DNA of 12,478 bases from assembly GCA_964606065.1 (NCBI GenBank), contig CAZSEX010000044.1, forward strand, positions 1-12,478. Reading direction: 5' to 3'. The stretch is from JAFGHJ01 sp964606065. GTDB taxonomy: Bacteria > Hydrothermota > UBA3072. Position numbers and translations under genes: made by a program. The notes under the pieces were generated by a model. The model was not told the origin of the DNA. It was given only the letters and a program-made list of their open reading frames with translations, and did not search any database. Shown here piece by piece: positions 1 to 6,751 of the stretch (the stretch's first letter is position 1; each line of letters opens with the position of its first letter).

Positions 1-189
1 CCCTGGCCAATGTTTCATCACGATTTAAGACATACTGGAAGGGCTAGAGAGCCCTAAGGAAAAAGAAAAACCGCGAAACGCACTAAACACACAAAAATAG
101 TCACGCCCACCAGTCATGTGTCACGAGTCAAAACCAAAACCTAACAGCCAAGACCTAAATTTTTTCAACTACTCTCTGCTCCCTACTCT
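1..189. other. Non-coding stretch downstream of queC, built of short degenerate repeats
   Basis: I see no gene here. The stretch holds a short perfect inverted repeat (40-55), a partial copy of the 9-bp-period repeat (about 75-100), a GTCACGA-like heptamer run (113-133), a CCTAAAA-like heptamer run (140-160) and a CTACTCT heptamer run (169-196). The last of these runs into the end of queC. No clear terminator for queC was found: the hairpin at 40-55 is not followed by a T tract on either strand. Confidence 0.6.
40..55. repeat. Short perfect inverted repeat (AGGGCT / AGCCCT)
   Basis: Arms AGGGCT at 40-45 and AGCCCT at 50-55 surround a 4-base AGAG loop. It lies about 135 bases downstream of the queC stop. 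There is an A-rich run on the plus side but no T tract after the hairpin in either reading direction, so an intrinsic terminator is not well supported. It may be a structural or protein-binding site, or chance. Confidence 0.4.
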
Positions 190-196
190 CTACTCA
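113..196. repeat. Three neighbouring arrays of degenerate 7-bp repeats
   Basis: Three runs of 7-bp units follow one another. At 113-133 the units are GTCATGT, GTCACGA, GTCAAAA. At 140-160 they are CCTAACA, GCCAAGA, CCTAAAT. At 169-196 they are CTACTCT, CTGCTCC, CTACTCT, CTACTCA. The period is seen directly. The last array includes the queC stop codon (190-192), so the 3' end of that gene has been written in repeat sequence. The CCTAAAA class recurs at 6720-6754, 6797-6831, 7286-7320 and 10303-10337. Confidence 0.65.
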
Positions 197-876
197 CTAT
201 AAACAGTCGGGTCTTCGATACCAGCTTCCTTAAAACCCTTCTTACGCAATAAACAACTATCACATTTGCCGCAGGCACGTCCCTTATCATCGGGGTCATA
301 ACAACTATGAGTCAAACTGTAATCGACACCTAACTCTATTCCTTTCCTTATTATCTCCGCCTTAGATAAAGAGATAAGCGGCGTATGGATTTTTATTTTG
401 CTGCCTTCCACGCCTATTTTTGTTCCGAGATTAGCGGTTCTTTCAAAAGCCTTTATAAATTCCGGTCTGCAATCGGGATAACCGGAATAATCGACCGCGT
501 TGACACCGATAAATATATCAAACGCTCCAAGAATCTCAGCCCAACCGACGGCAAGACTTAAAAAAATAAGATTTCGAGCGGGAACATAAGTAACGGGAAT
601 CTTTTTACCTATATCTTCGACTTTCTCTCCCTTTGGAACCGTTATATTGCCCGTTAACGCGGAACTTTCAAAAGAGGATAAGTCGACATCCATAATTAAA
701 TGTTTCTCGACACCAATTTTCTCGGCTATTTTTTTCGCAGCTTCAAGCTCGAAAGCATGTCTCTGACCATACCGAAAACTAATCGCGTAAACTTCATATC
801 CCGAACCTTTAGCGATAGCAAGGGTCGCCGACGAATCTATGCCGCCGCTTAACAAAACTACGGCTTTTTTACTCAA
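190..876 (-). CDS. queC: 7-cyano-7-deazaguanine (preQ0) synthase QueC
   Basis: QueC converts 7-carboxy-7-deazaguanine, ATP and ammonia to preQ0, the last of the three steps encoded here on the way to queuosine. The protein has 228 residues, usual for the family. The PP-loop ATP-binding motif SGGIDSS lies at residues 10-16. The zinc site has four cysteines near the C-terminus (C192, C202, C205, C208, in HSC...ACGKCDSC). I chose the TTG at 876-874. It gives the usual short N-terminus before the PP-loop, has a GAGAGG ribosome binding site, and starts one base after the queE stop. An in-frame ATG at 939 would overlap queE by about 60 bases and add an atypical 21-residue leader. The last codons lie in a heptamer repeat. 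Identity is near certain; the start is likely. Confidence 0.96.
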   Translation of the reverse strand: MSKKAVVLLSGGIDSSATLAIAKGSGYEVYAISFRYGQRHAFELEAAKKIAEKIGVEKHLIMDVDLSSFESSALTGNITVPKGEKVEDIGKKIPVTYVPARNLIFLSLAVGWAEILGAFDIFIGVNAVDYSGYPDCRPEFIKAFERTANLGTKIGVEGSKIKIHTPLISLSKAEIIRKGIELGVDYSLTHSCYDPDDKGRACGKCDSCLLRKKGFKEAGIEDPTVYSE

Positions 877-877
877 A

Positions 878-1516
878 TTATTTTCCTCTCTCGATTTCCG
901 GCCATAAAATTTTGTGAAGCTGTAATTGAAGTCGTACATTCAAATTGTCCGTCAATATCCTTTCCGCGAGTGTGGAGGGATCGATTTTTCCCCTGACCGG
1001 AGATAAAAGAATTGTAAATTTACCGGTTATATCTTTCTCTTTTATAACTTTCTTCGCCCAATCATAATCAGATTTCTCGCCAAGCACGAATTTGATTTCG
1101 TCTTTTGGACCCAAACGCTTTAAATTATCCCAATCGGTCTTATCGCTTTCCCCGCTCGACGGGCATTTTATATCCATAATTATTACAGCTTTATCGGATA
1201 TAACACTAACATCTTTAGTCCCGTTAGTTTCAACAAGCACTTTAAAACCTTTATCTATAAGGGAATCTACAAGAAAAGGGGTTCCGTCCTGCAGAAGCGG
1301 CTCTCCACCGGTAATTTCAACATACTGGCATTTGTATTTTTTTATTTCTTTAAGAATTTGTTCTACGGATAAATTTTTTCCTTCTTCGAACGCGTATTTC
1401 GTATCACAATAAGAACATCTGAGATTACAACCTGTCAATCTGACAAAAACAAAAGGGATTCCCGAAAAAGAAGATTCTCCCTGAATAGAATAAAAAATTT
1501 CATTAACTTTAAGCAA
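878..1516 (-). CDS. queE: 7-carboxy-7-deazaguanine synthase QueE (radical SAM)
   Basis: QueE is a radical SAM enzyme that contracts 6-carboxy-5,6,7,8-tetrahydropterin to 7-carboxy-7-deazaguanine. The 212-residue protein shows the cluster motif C30-x3-C34-x2-C37 (GCNLRCSYC), the N-terminal IFYSIQGE stretch with E13, and the SAM-binding GGEPLLQ at residues 70-76. The length fits the compact bacterial form. The start is TTG at 1516-1514, with a GGAG ribosome binding site about 7 bases upstream and only one base after the queD TGA stop. This spacing suggests translational coupling. Substrate comes from QueD and product goes to QueC, the genes on either side. The gene has no promoter of its own and is read from the queD promoter. 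Confidence 0.96.
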   Translation of the reverse strand: MLKVNEIFYSIQGESSFSGIPFVFVRLTGCNLRCSYCDTKYAFEEGKNLSVEQILKEIKKYKCQYVEITGGEPLLQDGTPFLVDSLIDKGFKVLVETNGTKDVSVISDKAVIIMDIKCPSSGESDKTDWDNLKRLGPKDEIKFVLGEKSDYDWAKKVIKEKDITGKFTILLSPVRGKIDPSTLAERILTDNLNVRLQLQLHKILWPEIERGK

Positions 1517-1517
1517 T

Positions 1518-1904
1518 TCATTTCTCCGAATATTTTACACCATAATTATCTGATTCCCAAACCGTTACCTCGGAAATTTTAACATTTTCAGGCAAAATTC
1601 TTTCTATTTTTCTATAAATATACCTGGCAAGATTTTCAGCCGTCGGATTCTCCTTGTCAAAAGGATCGATCTGATTAATATAGTGATGGTCGAACTCACT
1701 GATTACAGAATCCGCTTTCATTTTCAAATCTTTAAAATCGATTGTCATACCAATTTTATCTAAACGATCGCTCTCAACTTCCACTCTCACTTTCCACGTA
1801 TGCCCATGTAAGTGTCCGCATGATCCTCTATAATCGCGTAATAGATGAGCCGCCGAAAAACCTGTATCTATAAAAGTTTTATATACAGTTTTTTTCTCTT
1901 CCAT
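1518..1904 (-). CDS. queD: 6-carboxy-5,6,7,8-tetrahydropterin synthase QueD
   Basis: QueD turns 7,8-dihydroneopterin triphosphate into 6-carboxy-tetrahydropterin, the first committed step of 7-deazaguanine synthesis. The 128-residue protein has the zinc histidines H20, H33 and H35 (FSAAH and LHGH). It also has the catalytic cysteine C29 (SCGHLHGH), the Asp-His pair D72/H73 (EFDHH) and the late substrate-binding glutamate (E117 in VWES). The ATG at 1904-1902 has a GAGGA ribosome binding site about 7 bases upstream. It is the first gene of the queD-queE-queC operon, whose order matches the reaction order. The pathway's first enzyme (GTP cyclohydrolase FolE) and the next step (QueF or a transglycosylase) are not in the window. 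Identity is secure. Confidence 0.96.
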   Translation of the reverse strand: MEEKKTVYKTFIDTGFSAAHLLRDYRGSCGHLHGHTWKVRVEVESDRLDKIGMTIDFKDLKMKADSVISEFDHHYINQIDPFDKENPTAENLARYIYRKIERILPENVKISEVTVWESDNYGVKYSEK

Positions 1905-1920
1905 TTTGTGTCCTCAAATC

Positions 1921-1949
1921 AGTATAAGAACAGCCCTTAAATTTGTCAA
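1921..1949 (-). promoter_or_regulatory. Sigma70-type promoter of queD-queE-queC
   Basis: On the minus strand, TTGACA (1949-1944) is followed by exactly 17 bases and TATACT (1926-1921). Transcription should start near 1914-1915, inside or just before the GAGGA ribosome binding site, so the leader is only about 10 bases. That leaves no room for a preQ1 riboswitch or other leader control. Confidence 0.8.
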
Positions 1950-2009
1950 GTTCTGGTTTTTCCCACCCAACCCCCCAAAAAAAATCTCACGCAAAGCGCA
2001 CAAAAATAC

Positions 2010-2026
2010 ATGAAAAAAATTTTCAT
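2010..2026. repeat. Perfect inverted repeat between divergent promoters
   Basis: Arms ATGAAAA and TTTTCAT (7 bp each) surround AAA. It sits in the middle of the queD / 2175 intergenic gap, about 60 bases upstream of the queD -35 and about 100 bases upstream of the other. An operator is possible, but A/T-rich palindromes arise easily by chance. Confidence 0.35.
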
Positions 2027-2059
2027 TGAGTTCGACAGCATTCTTCGCCCACGTTTGCC

Positions 2060-2078
2060 CGGTTGGGAGGAACAACCG
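2060..2078. repeat. Inverted repeat CGGTTG / CAACCG
   Basis: Six-base perfect arms CGGTTG (2060-2065) and CAACCG (2073-2078) flank the loop GGAGGAA. It lies about 50 bases upstream of the -35 of the 2175 gene. It could form a hairpin or bind a dimeric regulator. No T tract follows. Confidence 0.35.
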
Positions 2079-2125
2079 TTCAGAGTGTAATCTTGTGGCT
2101 TTAACATGCGGTCTAAAAAAAACCC

Positions 2126-2154
2126 TTGACAAAACGAGCTTTTTCCAATATTTT
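2126..2154 (+). promoter_or_regulatory. Sigma70-type promoter of the 2175 gene
   Basis: TTGACA (2126-2131), a 17-base spacer and TATTTT (2149-2154) place the start of transcription near 2161. That is about 14 bases before the ATG and just ahead of the AGGAGG ribosome binding site (2165-2170). Confidence 0.75.
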
Positions 2155-2174
2155 GTAAACAAAAAGGAGGGAAC

Positions 2175-3191
2175 ATGGATAGATTTAAAAAATTAGTTCT
2201 TTTTTTATTGTTTTATTTTTTGATTGGCCCTATTGTTTTAAATGCCAAAAATATAGGAGTACTTCCGTTAAAACCGGTAGGAATCGAAATTAATATAACC
2301 GAAGCTGTCCATCAATTACTGGGATCAGAGTTGAGCTCTTATGGTTACACGGTTTTATTGCCAGATGAAATCGAGGAAAAACTCGGTAAAAAAATACAAT
2401 GTTACAACAAGGAATGCGCGGCTGAAATCGGGACACAAATGGGGCTTGAAAAAGTAATATTCGGTTCTCTGACCAAAATTGGTGAAAAACATATTATTTC
2501 CGCAGTAGTGGTCGAATCTCAATCGGGTAATATAGTATTTTCAGATAAAGTAACTTCGCAAACCGCGGAAGATTTAGATGTGTGTATTTCTCGTCTTGCA
2601 AAATCCATAGAATACGGCAAAGAAGTAGAAAAAACTGTCGAAGTCGGTAAAATTATGGAATCAGAAGTAGAAATGGGAGCGAAAAGAAAGAAAGCCTTCT
2701 TCTCAAGCGGCGTGGGATTCGGTATGGGAACACCCGCGGTGGGCTATGGTGATACCGATAACGGTACAATAAATTATTTTGAATGGAAAGGCTGGTACGA
2801 AACCCCGAAATTTGCCGCGGAAGTTGCCTGGTACTTCGGCTCCGGAATCGGGGATTCTGATATAGGCGAATGGGCACTTGGCATATCTTTTCTTTACTTT
2901 ATGAATACAACTGATTTCTCTCCCTTTTTAAGCTTCGGTCTGGCAAGAAAAAGCATAACTTTAGGATTCTACGATTATTCCGACGGATTAGCCTTAGAAG
3001 CCGGAGCAGGCATAGTGGTATTCAGGACATACGATTTCAGACTCGTTCTCGACGGAAAACTTTCAACATCATTTTTTGATGTAGAGGATGCTGAAGGCCC
3101 CCATTCTTCTATAAAGATAGGAATAAATTTACTTTACAAGAGAGAGAAAGGCGGAGGCTGCCTTGGAGGCGGAGGCTGCGGCGGTTTTTAA
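2175..3191 (+). CDS. Secreted protein with TolB-N/CsgG-like domain, probable outer-membrane beta-barrel and Gly/Cys tail
   Basis: I do not recognise a specific gene. The 338-residue protein opens with a signal peptide (basic start, hydrophobic residues 7-22, likely cut after the A of LNA at 24). Residues 25-145 resemble the periplasmic TolB-N/CsgG-like fold: KNIGVLPL strand, a helix, then CYNKECAAEIGTQMGLEKVIFGSL with C76 and C81. Residues 146-172 are a charged, probably helical linker. Residues 174-323 show alternating aromatic and small residues typical of a small outer-membrane beta-barrel. The extreme C-terminus is GGGCLGGGGCGGF with two cysteines and a final Phe. The ATG has a strong AGGAGG site four bases upstream. 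It has its own promoter and a membrane-protein gene 52 bases downstream, possibly one transcript. The function is unknown. The barrel assignment is inferred from pattern, not from a domain hit. Confidence 0.6.
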   Translation: MDRFKKLVLFLLFYFLIGPIVLNAKNIGVLPLKPVGIEINITEAVHQLLGSELSSYGYTVLLPDEIEEKLGKKIQCYNKECAAEIGTQMGLEKVIFGSLTKIGEKHIISAVVVESQSGNIVFSDKVTSQTAEDLDVCISRLAKSIEYGKEVEKTVEVGKIMESEVEMGAKRKKAFFSSGVGFGMGTPAVGYGDTDNGTINYFEWKGWYETPKFAAEVAWYFGSGIGDSDIGEWALGISFLYFMNTTDFSPFLSFGLARKSITLGFYDYSDGLALEAGAGIVVFRTYDFRLVLDGKLSTSFFDVEDAEGPHSSIKIGINLLYKREKGGGCLGGGGCGGF

Positions 3192-3243
3192 ACATAGGAA
3201 AAAGATCCGAAAGTTAGAAAAAATACTCCTTGAAGGACAATAA

Positions 3244-3633
3244 ATGGAATTAGGATTTATAATCGGTGCAATTATTTTAATTGCCGGTATATTACTATGG
3301 CGTATCTCGAGCGAAGAAAACTTCGTATTCTGGGGTTTTATTTTTTCCTACATCGGTATATGGTTATCTCTAATTTTCGGCTTTCTTTCACTATTTAAAA
3401 GAGATATATTCCCTTTCAATTTTAATTTTATATGGGGTATTATAATCGGTGCCATAACGGGAGTTATAACGGGCTTTACAAATCTATATTTCTGGACGTT
3501 CGAAGAAGTATTCCAAAAAAATCAGACACCTGAAGAAGGAATCGGGGGTGCCGGATTGGGATGCCTCGGAGGAATCTTCAGTGTTGTTCTCGGCACTTTG
3601 ATAGGTTCTCTTATCGGCAAATTCTGGGGATAA
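3244..3633 (+). CDS. Small integral membrane protein, unknown function
   Basis: I do not recognise this 129-residue protein. It has about four hydrophobic segments (residues 3-20, 28-51, 61-83 and 101-126). They are joined by short loops, including a charged one with FKRDIF (51-56) and one with EEVFQKNQTPEE (87-98). Segments three and four are rich in glycine (GIIIGAITGVITG and GGAGLGCLGG), a helix-packing pattern of polytopic proteins. The ATG follows GAAGGA with six bases between. It lies 52 bases after the 2175 gene on the same strand with no promoter obvious in the gap, so co-transcription is likely. A weak hairpin lies downstream. The function is not inferable. Confidence 0.7.
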   Translation: MELGFIIGAIILIAGILLWRISSEENFVFWGFIFSYIGIWLSLIFGFLSLFKRDIFPFNFNFIWGIIIGAITGVITGFTNLYFWTFEEVFQKNQTPEEGIGGAGLGCLGGIFSVVLGTLIGSLIGKFWG

Positions 3634-3641
3634 TGTAAATC

Positions 3642-3675
3642 CAGAAGGAATGAATCCCTTTCTGTTCTTTTATAC
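3642..3675 (+). terminator. Possible intrinsic terminator after the 3244 gene
   Basis: CAGAAGGA (3642-3649) can pair with TCC..TTCTG (3655-3664) with a two-base bulge and an ATGAA loop, and TTCTTTTAT follows. The stem is short and imperfect, so this is tentative. It fits the boundary between this gene and the larE promoter. Confidence 0.4.
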
Positions 3676-3814
3676 AAAAATGCTCCTAATTTGTTTCTGT
3701 TTGTTATCATAAAAAATCAGGAACTCTAATTACATTTTTCTGATATATATATTCCAAATCTTCTGTTTGTACAGCAACGCGCATGAACTATTTCTCAATA
3801 AAACACATAAAGCA

Positions 3815-3843
3815 TTGACAAATAAGGCTTAATTAAATATATT
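3815..3843 (+). promoter_or_regulatory. Sigma70-type promoter of larE-larB-larC
   Basis: TTGACA (3815-3820), a 17-base spacer and TATATT (3838-3843). The predicted start is near 3850, giving a leader of about 36 bases. The leader contains a small A/T-rich dyad (TATTA-N4-TAATA, 3852-3865) that could be an operator. Confidence 0.75.
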
Positions 3844-3885
3844 CAAAAAAGTATTAATTATAATATTGTATCACAGGAGATATAA

Positions 3886-4716
3886 TTGAAATCTTTAAAA
3901 ACTCTGGCAGAAAAAAATAAAAAAATCCGGAAACTAAGAAAAATCCTGAAGAACTATAAATCTGTTCTGGTTGCGTATTCGGGCGGTACAGACAGCAGTT
4001 TTCTTTTGAAGGCGGCTGTAGATTTCCTGGAACCGCATAAGGTTCTGGCGGTTACCGTAAAAACCGAATTCCTTCCGAAAAATAAATTTAAGGAAGCAAA
4101 AGAAATCGCGGAATTAATCGGTTCCAGATGGAAAAGCATTGAAACACATATGCTAAAAGAAAATAACCTGAAAAGAAATCCGACTGACCGATGTTACATC
4201 TGCAAAAAAATAATCTTAAAAAATCTAAAGAAAACGGCAAAAGAAGAAGGATTAAACGAAGTAATCGAAGGAACAAATATAAACGACACATCAAAATATC
4301 GTCCCGGTCTTAAAGCCATAAAAGAACTCGGCGTTAAAAGTCCTCTATTAGAAGCCGAATTTACGGAAGAAGATATTAAAAAATCAAGCAGAAAATTAAA
4401 TCTCCCCACATGGGACAAAAGCTCTTTCACATGCCTGGCAACGCGTTTCCCCTACGGGTCAAAACTCACAAAATCGAGTCTTAAAAAAGTGGAACTTGCG
4501 GAAAATTTCCTGATAACCAGAACTTTTAAAAATTTCAGGGTCAGAAGCCACGGCAACATAGCAAGGATCGAAGTACAGGAAAAAGATTTCGATAAAGTTT
4601 TATCCAATAAAAAAAGTATAATAGAAGAATTCAAAAAAATAGGATTCGAATATATAACCCTTGATATTGAGGGTTACCGGAGCGGAAGTATGGATACAGG
4701 TATTAAAAATGGATAA
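3886..4716 (+). CDS. larE: LarE, sulfur-insertion enzyme of nickel-pincer cofactor synthesis
   Basis: LarE activates the carboxylates of pyridinium-3,5-biscarboxylate mononucleotide with ATP and installs sulfur to form the dithio ligand of nickel. The 276-residue protein has the N-type ATP pyrophosphatase PP-loop YSGGTDSS (31-38) and the family signatures DRCYICKK (101-108) and SSFTCLATRFPYG (179-191). The start is TTG at 3886, with AGGAGA five bases upstream. The Lactiplantibacillus plantarum enzyme gives up sulfur from a single cysteine. Homologues with three cysteines (a CxxC pair plus one later) use a [4Fe-4S] cluster to carry sulfur catalytically. C103, C106 and C183 here match the three-cysteine type, which is an inference from sequence. 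The gene overlaps larB by eight bases. Confidence 0.94.
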   Translation: MKSLKTLAEKNKKIRKLRKILKNYKSVLVAYSGGTDSSFLLKAAVDFLEPHKVLAVTVKTEFLPKNKFKEAKEIAELIGSRWKSIETHMLKENNLKRNPTDRCYICKKIILKNLKKTAKEEGLNEVIEGTNINDTSKYRPGLKAIKELGVKSPLLEAEFTEEDIKKSSRKLNLPTWDKSSFTCLATRFPYGSKLTKSSLKKVELAENFLITRTFKNFRVRSHGNIARIEVQEKDFDKVLSNKKSIIEEFKKIGFEYITLDIEGYRSGSMDTGIKNG

Positions 4717-5467
4717 AAACAAAATAAAAAAACTACTCGAGGAAGTAAGTAAAGGTAAAAAAAGCGTAAAAGAAGCGCTAAAAACATTAGAAAAGTTACC
4801 TTTTATGGATTTAGGTTTCACGAAAATAGATACACACAGAGAACTCCGGATGGGCGCGCCCGAAGCTATTTACTGTATGAACAAAACACCCTCACAGATA
4901 ATAAAAATCATAGAAAAAATGAAACCCGACTCCAATATAATAGCCACAAGAGTTTCAGAAGAATCTCTCAAAAAAATAAAAGAAATTTTTCCTGAGGCTA
5001 AAATTTATCCTGAAGCGAATCTTGTTTTCATCGGAAAATTTCCCGAAAAAACAATTGGAAAAATAATAATCATTACCGCGGGAACTTCAGATATACCTGT
5101 TGCCAGGGAAAGTGAGATAACCGCCAGATCCATGGGTATAAAAGTTGAAACATTCTTCGACGTCGGAATATCCGGGATACACAGAATACTAGACATAAGA
5201 GATAAATTGAAAGAAGCGGATATTTTAATAGTAATTGCCGGAATGGAAGGAGCCTTACCTTCGGTGATAGCCGGGCTTATCGATACTCCTATAATCGCTG
5301 TACCGACATCTATCGGATACGGGGCAAGCTTTAAAGGAATAGCTCCACTACTTACGATGTTAAACTCATGCGCCCCGGGTGTAAGTGTCGTTAATATAGA
5401 TAACGGCTACAGTGCCGGATTTTTCGCGGCAGCGGTTATAAAGAAAATACTTAAAAAGGAGACTTAA
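4709..5467 (+). CDS. larB: LarB, nicotinate adenine dinucleotide carboxylase/hydrolase of nickel-pincer cofactor synthesis
   Basis: LarB carboxylates the pyridine ring of nicotinic acid adenine dinucleotide and hydrolyses the phosphoanhydride, giving the substrate of LarE. The protein has 252 residues. The N-terminal part carries FMDLGFTKIDTHRELR (33-48). The C-terminal half (about 119-252) is the PurE-like AIR-carboxylase fold, with GTSDIPVARE (125-134), GMEGALPSVIAGL (178-190) and C221. As I recall, C221 matches in position the cysteine that forms a covalent adduct with the pyridine ring in the characterised enzyme. I chose the ATG at 4709. An upstream in-frame start at 4661 would lie deep inside larE and add 16 residues not expected for the family. 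The start overlaps the larE stop, and the larB stop overlaps the larC start (TAATG). Confidence 0.94.
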   Translation: MDKNKIKKLLEEVSKGKKSVKEALKTLEKLPFMDLGFTKIDTHRELRMGAPEAIYCMNKTPSQIIKIIEKMKPDSNIIATRVSEESLKKIKEIFPEAKIYPEANLVFIGKFPEKTIGKIIIITAGTSDIPVARESEITARSMGIKVETFFDVGISGIHRILDIRDKLKEADILIVIAGMEGALPSVIAGLIDTPIIAVPTSIGYGASFKGIAPLLTMLNSCAPGVSVVNIDNGYSAGFFAAAVIKKILKKET

Positions 5468-6666
5468 TGAAGAACTCAAACGAAAAAATTATTTATATAG
5501 ATTGTTTTTCCGGAATAAGCGGTGATATGTTCATTGGAGCACTTCTTGATTTAGGCATAGACGAGAAAAAATTTACAGATGAGCTATACAAAATTCTTCC
5601 TCCCGAAGGAAAAATAAAAATAAAGAAAGAAAAAAGAGAAAATTTCAAAGGTACAAAGTTCGATGTAGAAGTAACAAAAAACAACCTGGAAGAAAGACAC
5701 TTAAAAGACATTGAAACATTACTCGATAGTTCTAAATTAGAGAAAAAAATTGTAGAAAAAAGTAAAAAATTATTTGAAGAACTCGCGGAAGTCGAAGCAA
5801 AAGTACATGGAACAACAAAAGACAAAATTCACTTCCACGAAGTCGGCGCCATAGATTCGATAGCCGATATAGTGGGAGCTGTAATCGCGATAGAATTACT
5901 CCAGGTAAAAGAAATACACTTCTCTCCCATAAACGTGGGAACGGGCTCGACACAAATAGAACACGGCAGGGTCCCCCTCCCTGTTCCGGCTTCTGCCGAA
6001 CTCCTCAAAAAAGCTCGAGCTCCTATATATTCTTCCGGAATGCATAGCGAACTGGTAACTCCTACAGGCGCTCTATTTATAAAACACTTCGTCCATTCAT
6101 TCTCTATACCGGAAATACAAATTAAAAACATCGGCATAGGATTTGGGACAAAGGAATTCCGGGGAACGCCTAATTTCTTAAGAGCAATATTGGGAATAAA
6201 GATAAAGAATGAGTCCGAAGAAGAATTCCTGATCGAAACAAATATCGATGATATGAATCCGGAATTCTTGCCCCTGGTCGAGGAAAAACTTTTAAAATCC
6301 GGAGCGTTCGAAGTTTTCAAAACGCCCATTCAGATGAAAAAAGGGCGGGCAGGATTAGAATTATCTTTAATATGCGCAAGAAAAGATATAGAAACTTTAA
6401 CCAATATAATTTTCAGAGAAACGACAACGATAGGAATTAGAATTCACAGCATAAAAAGAAAAAAATTAGACAGAGAAAACAAAAAAATAAAAACGAGATA
6501 TGGCGAAGCAGAAGCAAAACTTGCCTATTTGAATAATGAACTGATAAACATTTCTCCCGAACTCGATTCCTGTGAAAAACTCGCCAGAAAAAACAATTTA
6601 CCGGTAAAGGAAATCTACGAAGAGGTAAAAGAAACAGCTAACAAATTACTGAAGAAAACAAAATAA
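5467..6666 (+). CDS. larC: LarC, nickel insertase of the nickel-pincer cofactor, single-frame form
   Basis: LarC (nickel-pincer cofactor cyclometallase) inserts nickel into the dithio-pyridinium nucleotide in a CTP-dependent reaction. The 399-residue protein shows the family N-terminus IYIDCFSGISGDMFIGALLD (9-28), the HFHEVGAIDSIADIVGA block (122-138), and C-terminal domain signatures TNIDDMNPE (258-266) and RETTTIGIR (317-325). In L. plantarum the protein comes from larC1 and larC2 joined by programmed frameshifting. Here both halves lie in one uninterrupted frame. The start codon shares its A with the larB stop and has AAGGAGA about five bases upstream, so the two genes are translationally coupled. 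The stop codon touches the start of a dispersed repeat. No larA lactate racemase gene follows within the window. Confidence 0.95.
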   Translation: MKNSNEKIIYIDCFSGISGDMFIGALLDLGIDEKKFTDELYKILPPEGKIKIKKEKRENFKGTKFDVEVTKNNLEERHLKDIETLLDSSKLEKKIVEKSKKLFEELAEVEAKVHGTTKDKIHFHEVGAIDSIADIVGAVIAIELLQVKEIHFSPINVGTGSTQIEHGRVPLPVPASAELLKKARAPIYSSGMHSELVTPTGALFIKHFVHSFSIPEIQIKNIGIGFGTKEFRGTPNFLRAILGIKIKNESEEEFLIETNIDDMNPEFLPLVEEKLLKSGAFEVFKTPIQMKKGRAGLELSLICARKDIETLTNIIFRETTTIGIRIHSIKRKKLDRENKKIKTRYGEAEAKLAYLNNELINISPELDSCEKLARKNNLPVKEIYEEVKETANKLLKKTK

Positions 6667-6751
6667 TTTAACCACCAAACACACAAAATACACTAAAATT
6701 TTTATTGTTGTTTTTTAAAACTAAAACCTAAAATCCAAGAGCTAAAAACTA
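6666..6751 (+). repeat. Left copy of a composite ~86-bp dispersed repeat (inverted copy at 10306-10390)
   Basis: The first 35 bases (6666-6700) match the reverse complement of 10356-10390 at 32 of 35 positions by direct comparison. The similarity then continues more loosely through a T-rich spacer into CCTAAAA heptamers. The repeat begins inside the larC stop codon. Its partner lies just before purL, so the pair brackets the nikR, SBP-TonB and tonB genes in inverted orientation. Confidence 0.75.

Noticed and set aside
40..55. Hairpin as the terminator of the que operon
   Set aside because: No T tract follows on the minus strand, and it lies about 135 bases beyond the queC stop.
877..939. ATG start of queC at 939, adding 21 residues
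   Set aside because: It overlaps queE by about 60 bases and gives an atypical leader before the PP-loop. The TTG at 876 has a GAGAGG site and coupled spacing.
1905..1920. preQ1 riboswitch before queD
   Set aside because: The predicted leader is only about 10 bases, too short for any known preQ1 aptamer, and no aptamer-like pairing was seen.
1914..2176. Minus-strand open frames of 76 and 82 codons in the queD / 2175 gap
   Set aside because: They run over both promoters, show no protein-like composition and have no ribosome binding site. The gap is regulatory and repeat DNA.
4661..4708. Upstream start for larB at 4661
   Set aside because: It lies inside larE with no ribosome binding site and adds residues not typical of LarB. 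The ATG at 4709 overlaps the larE stop in the usual way.
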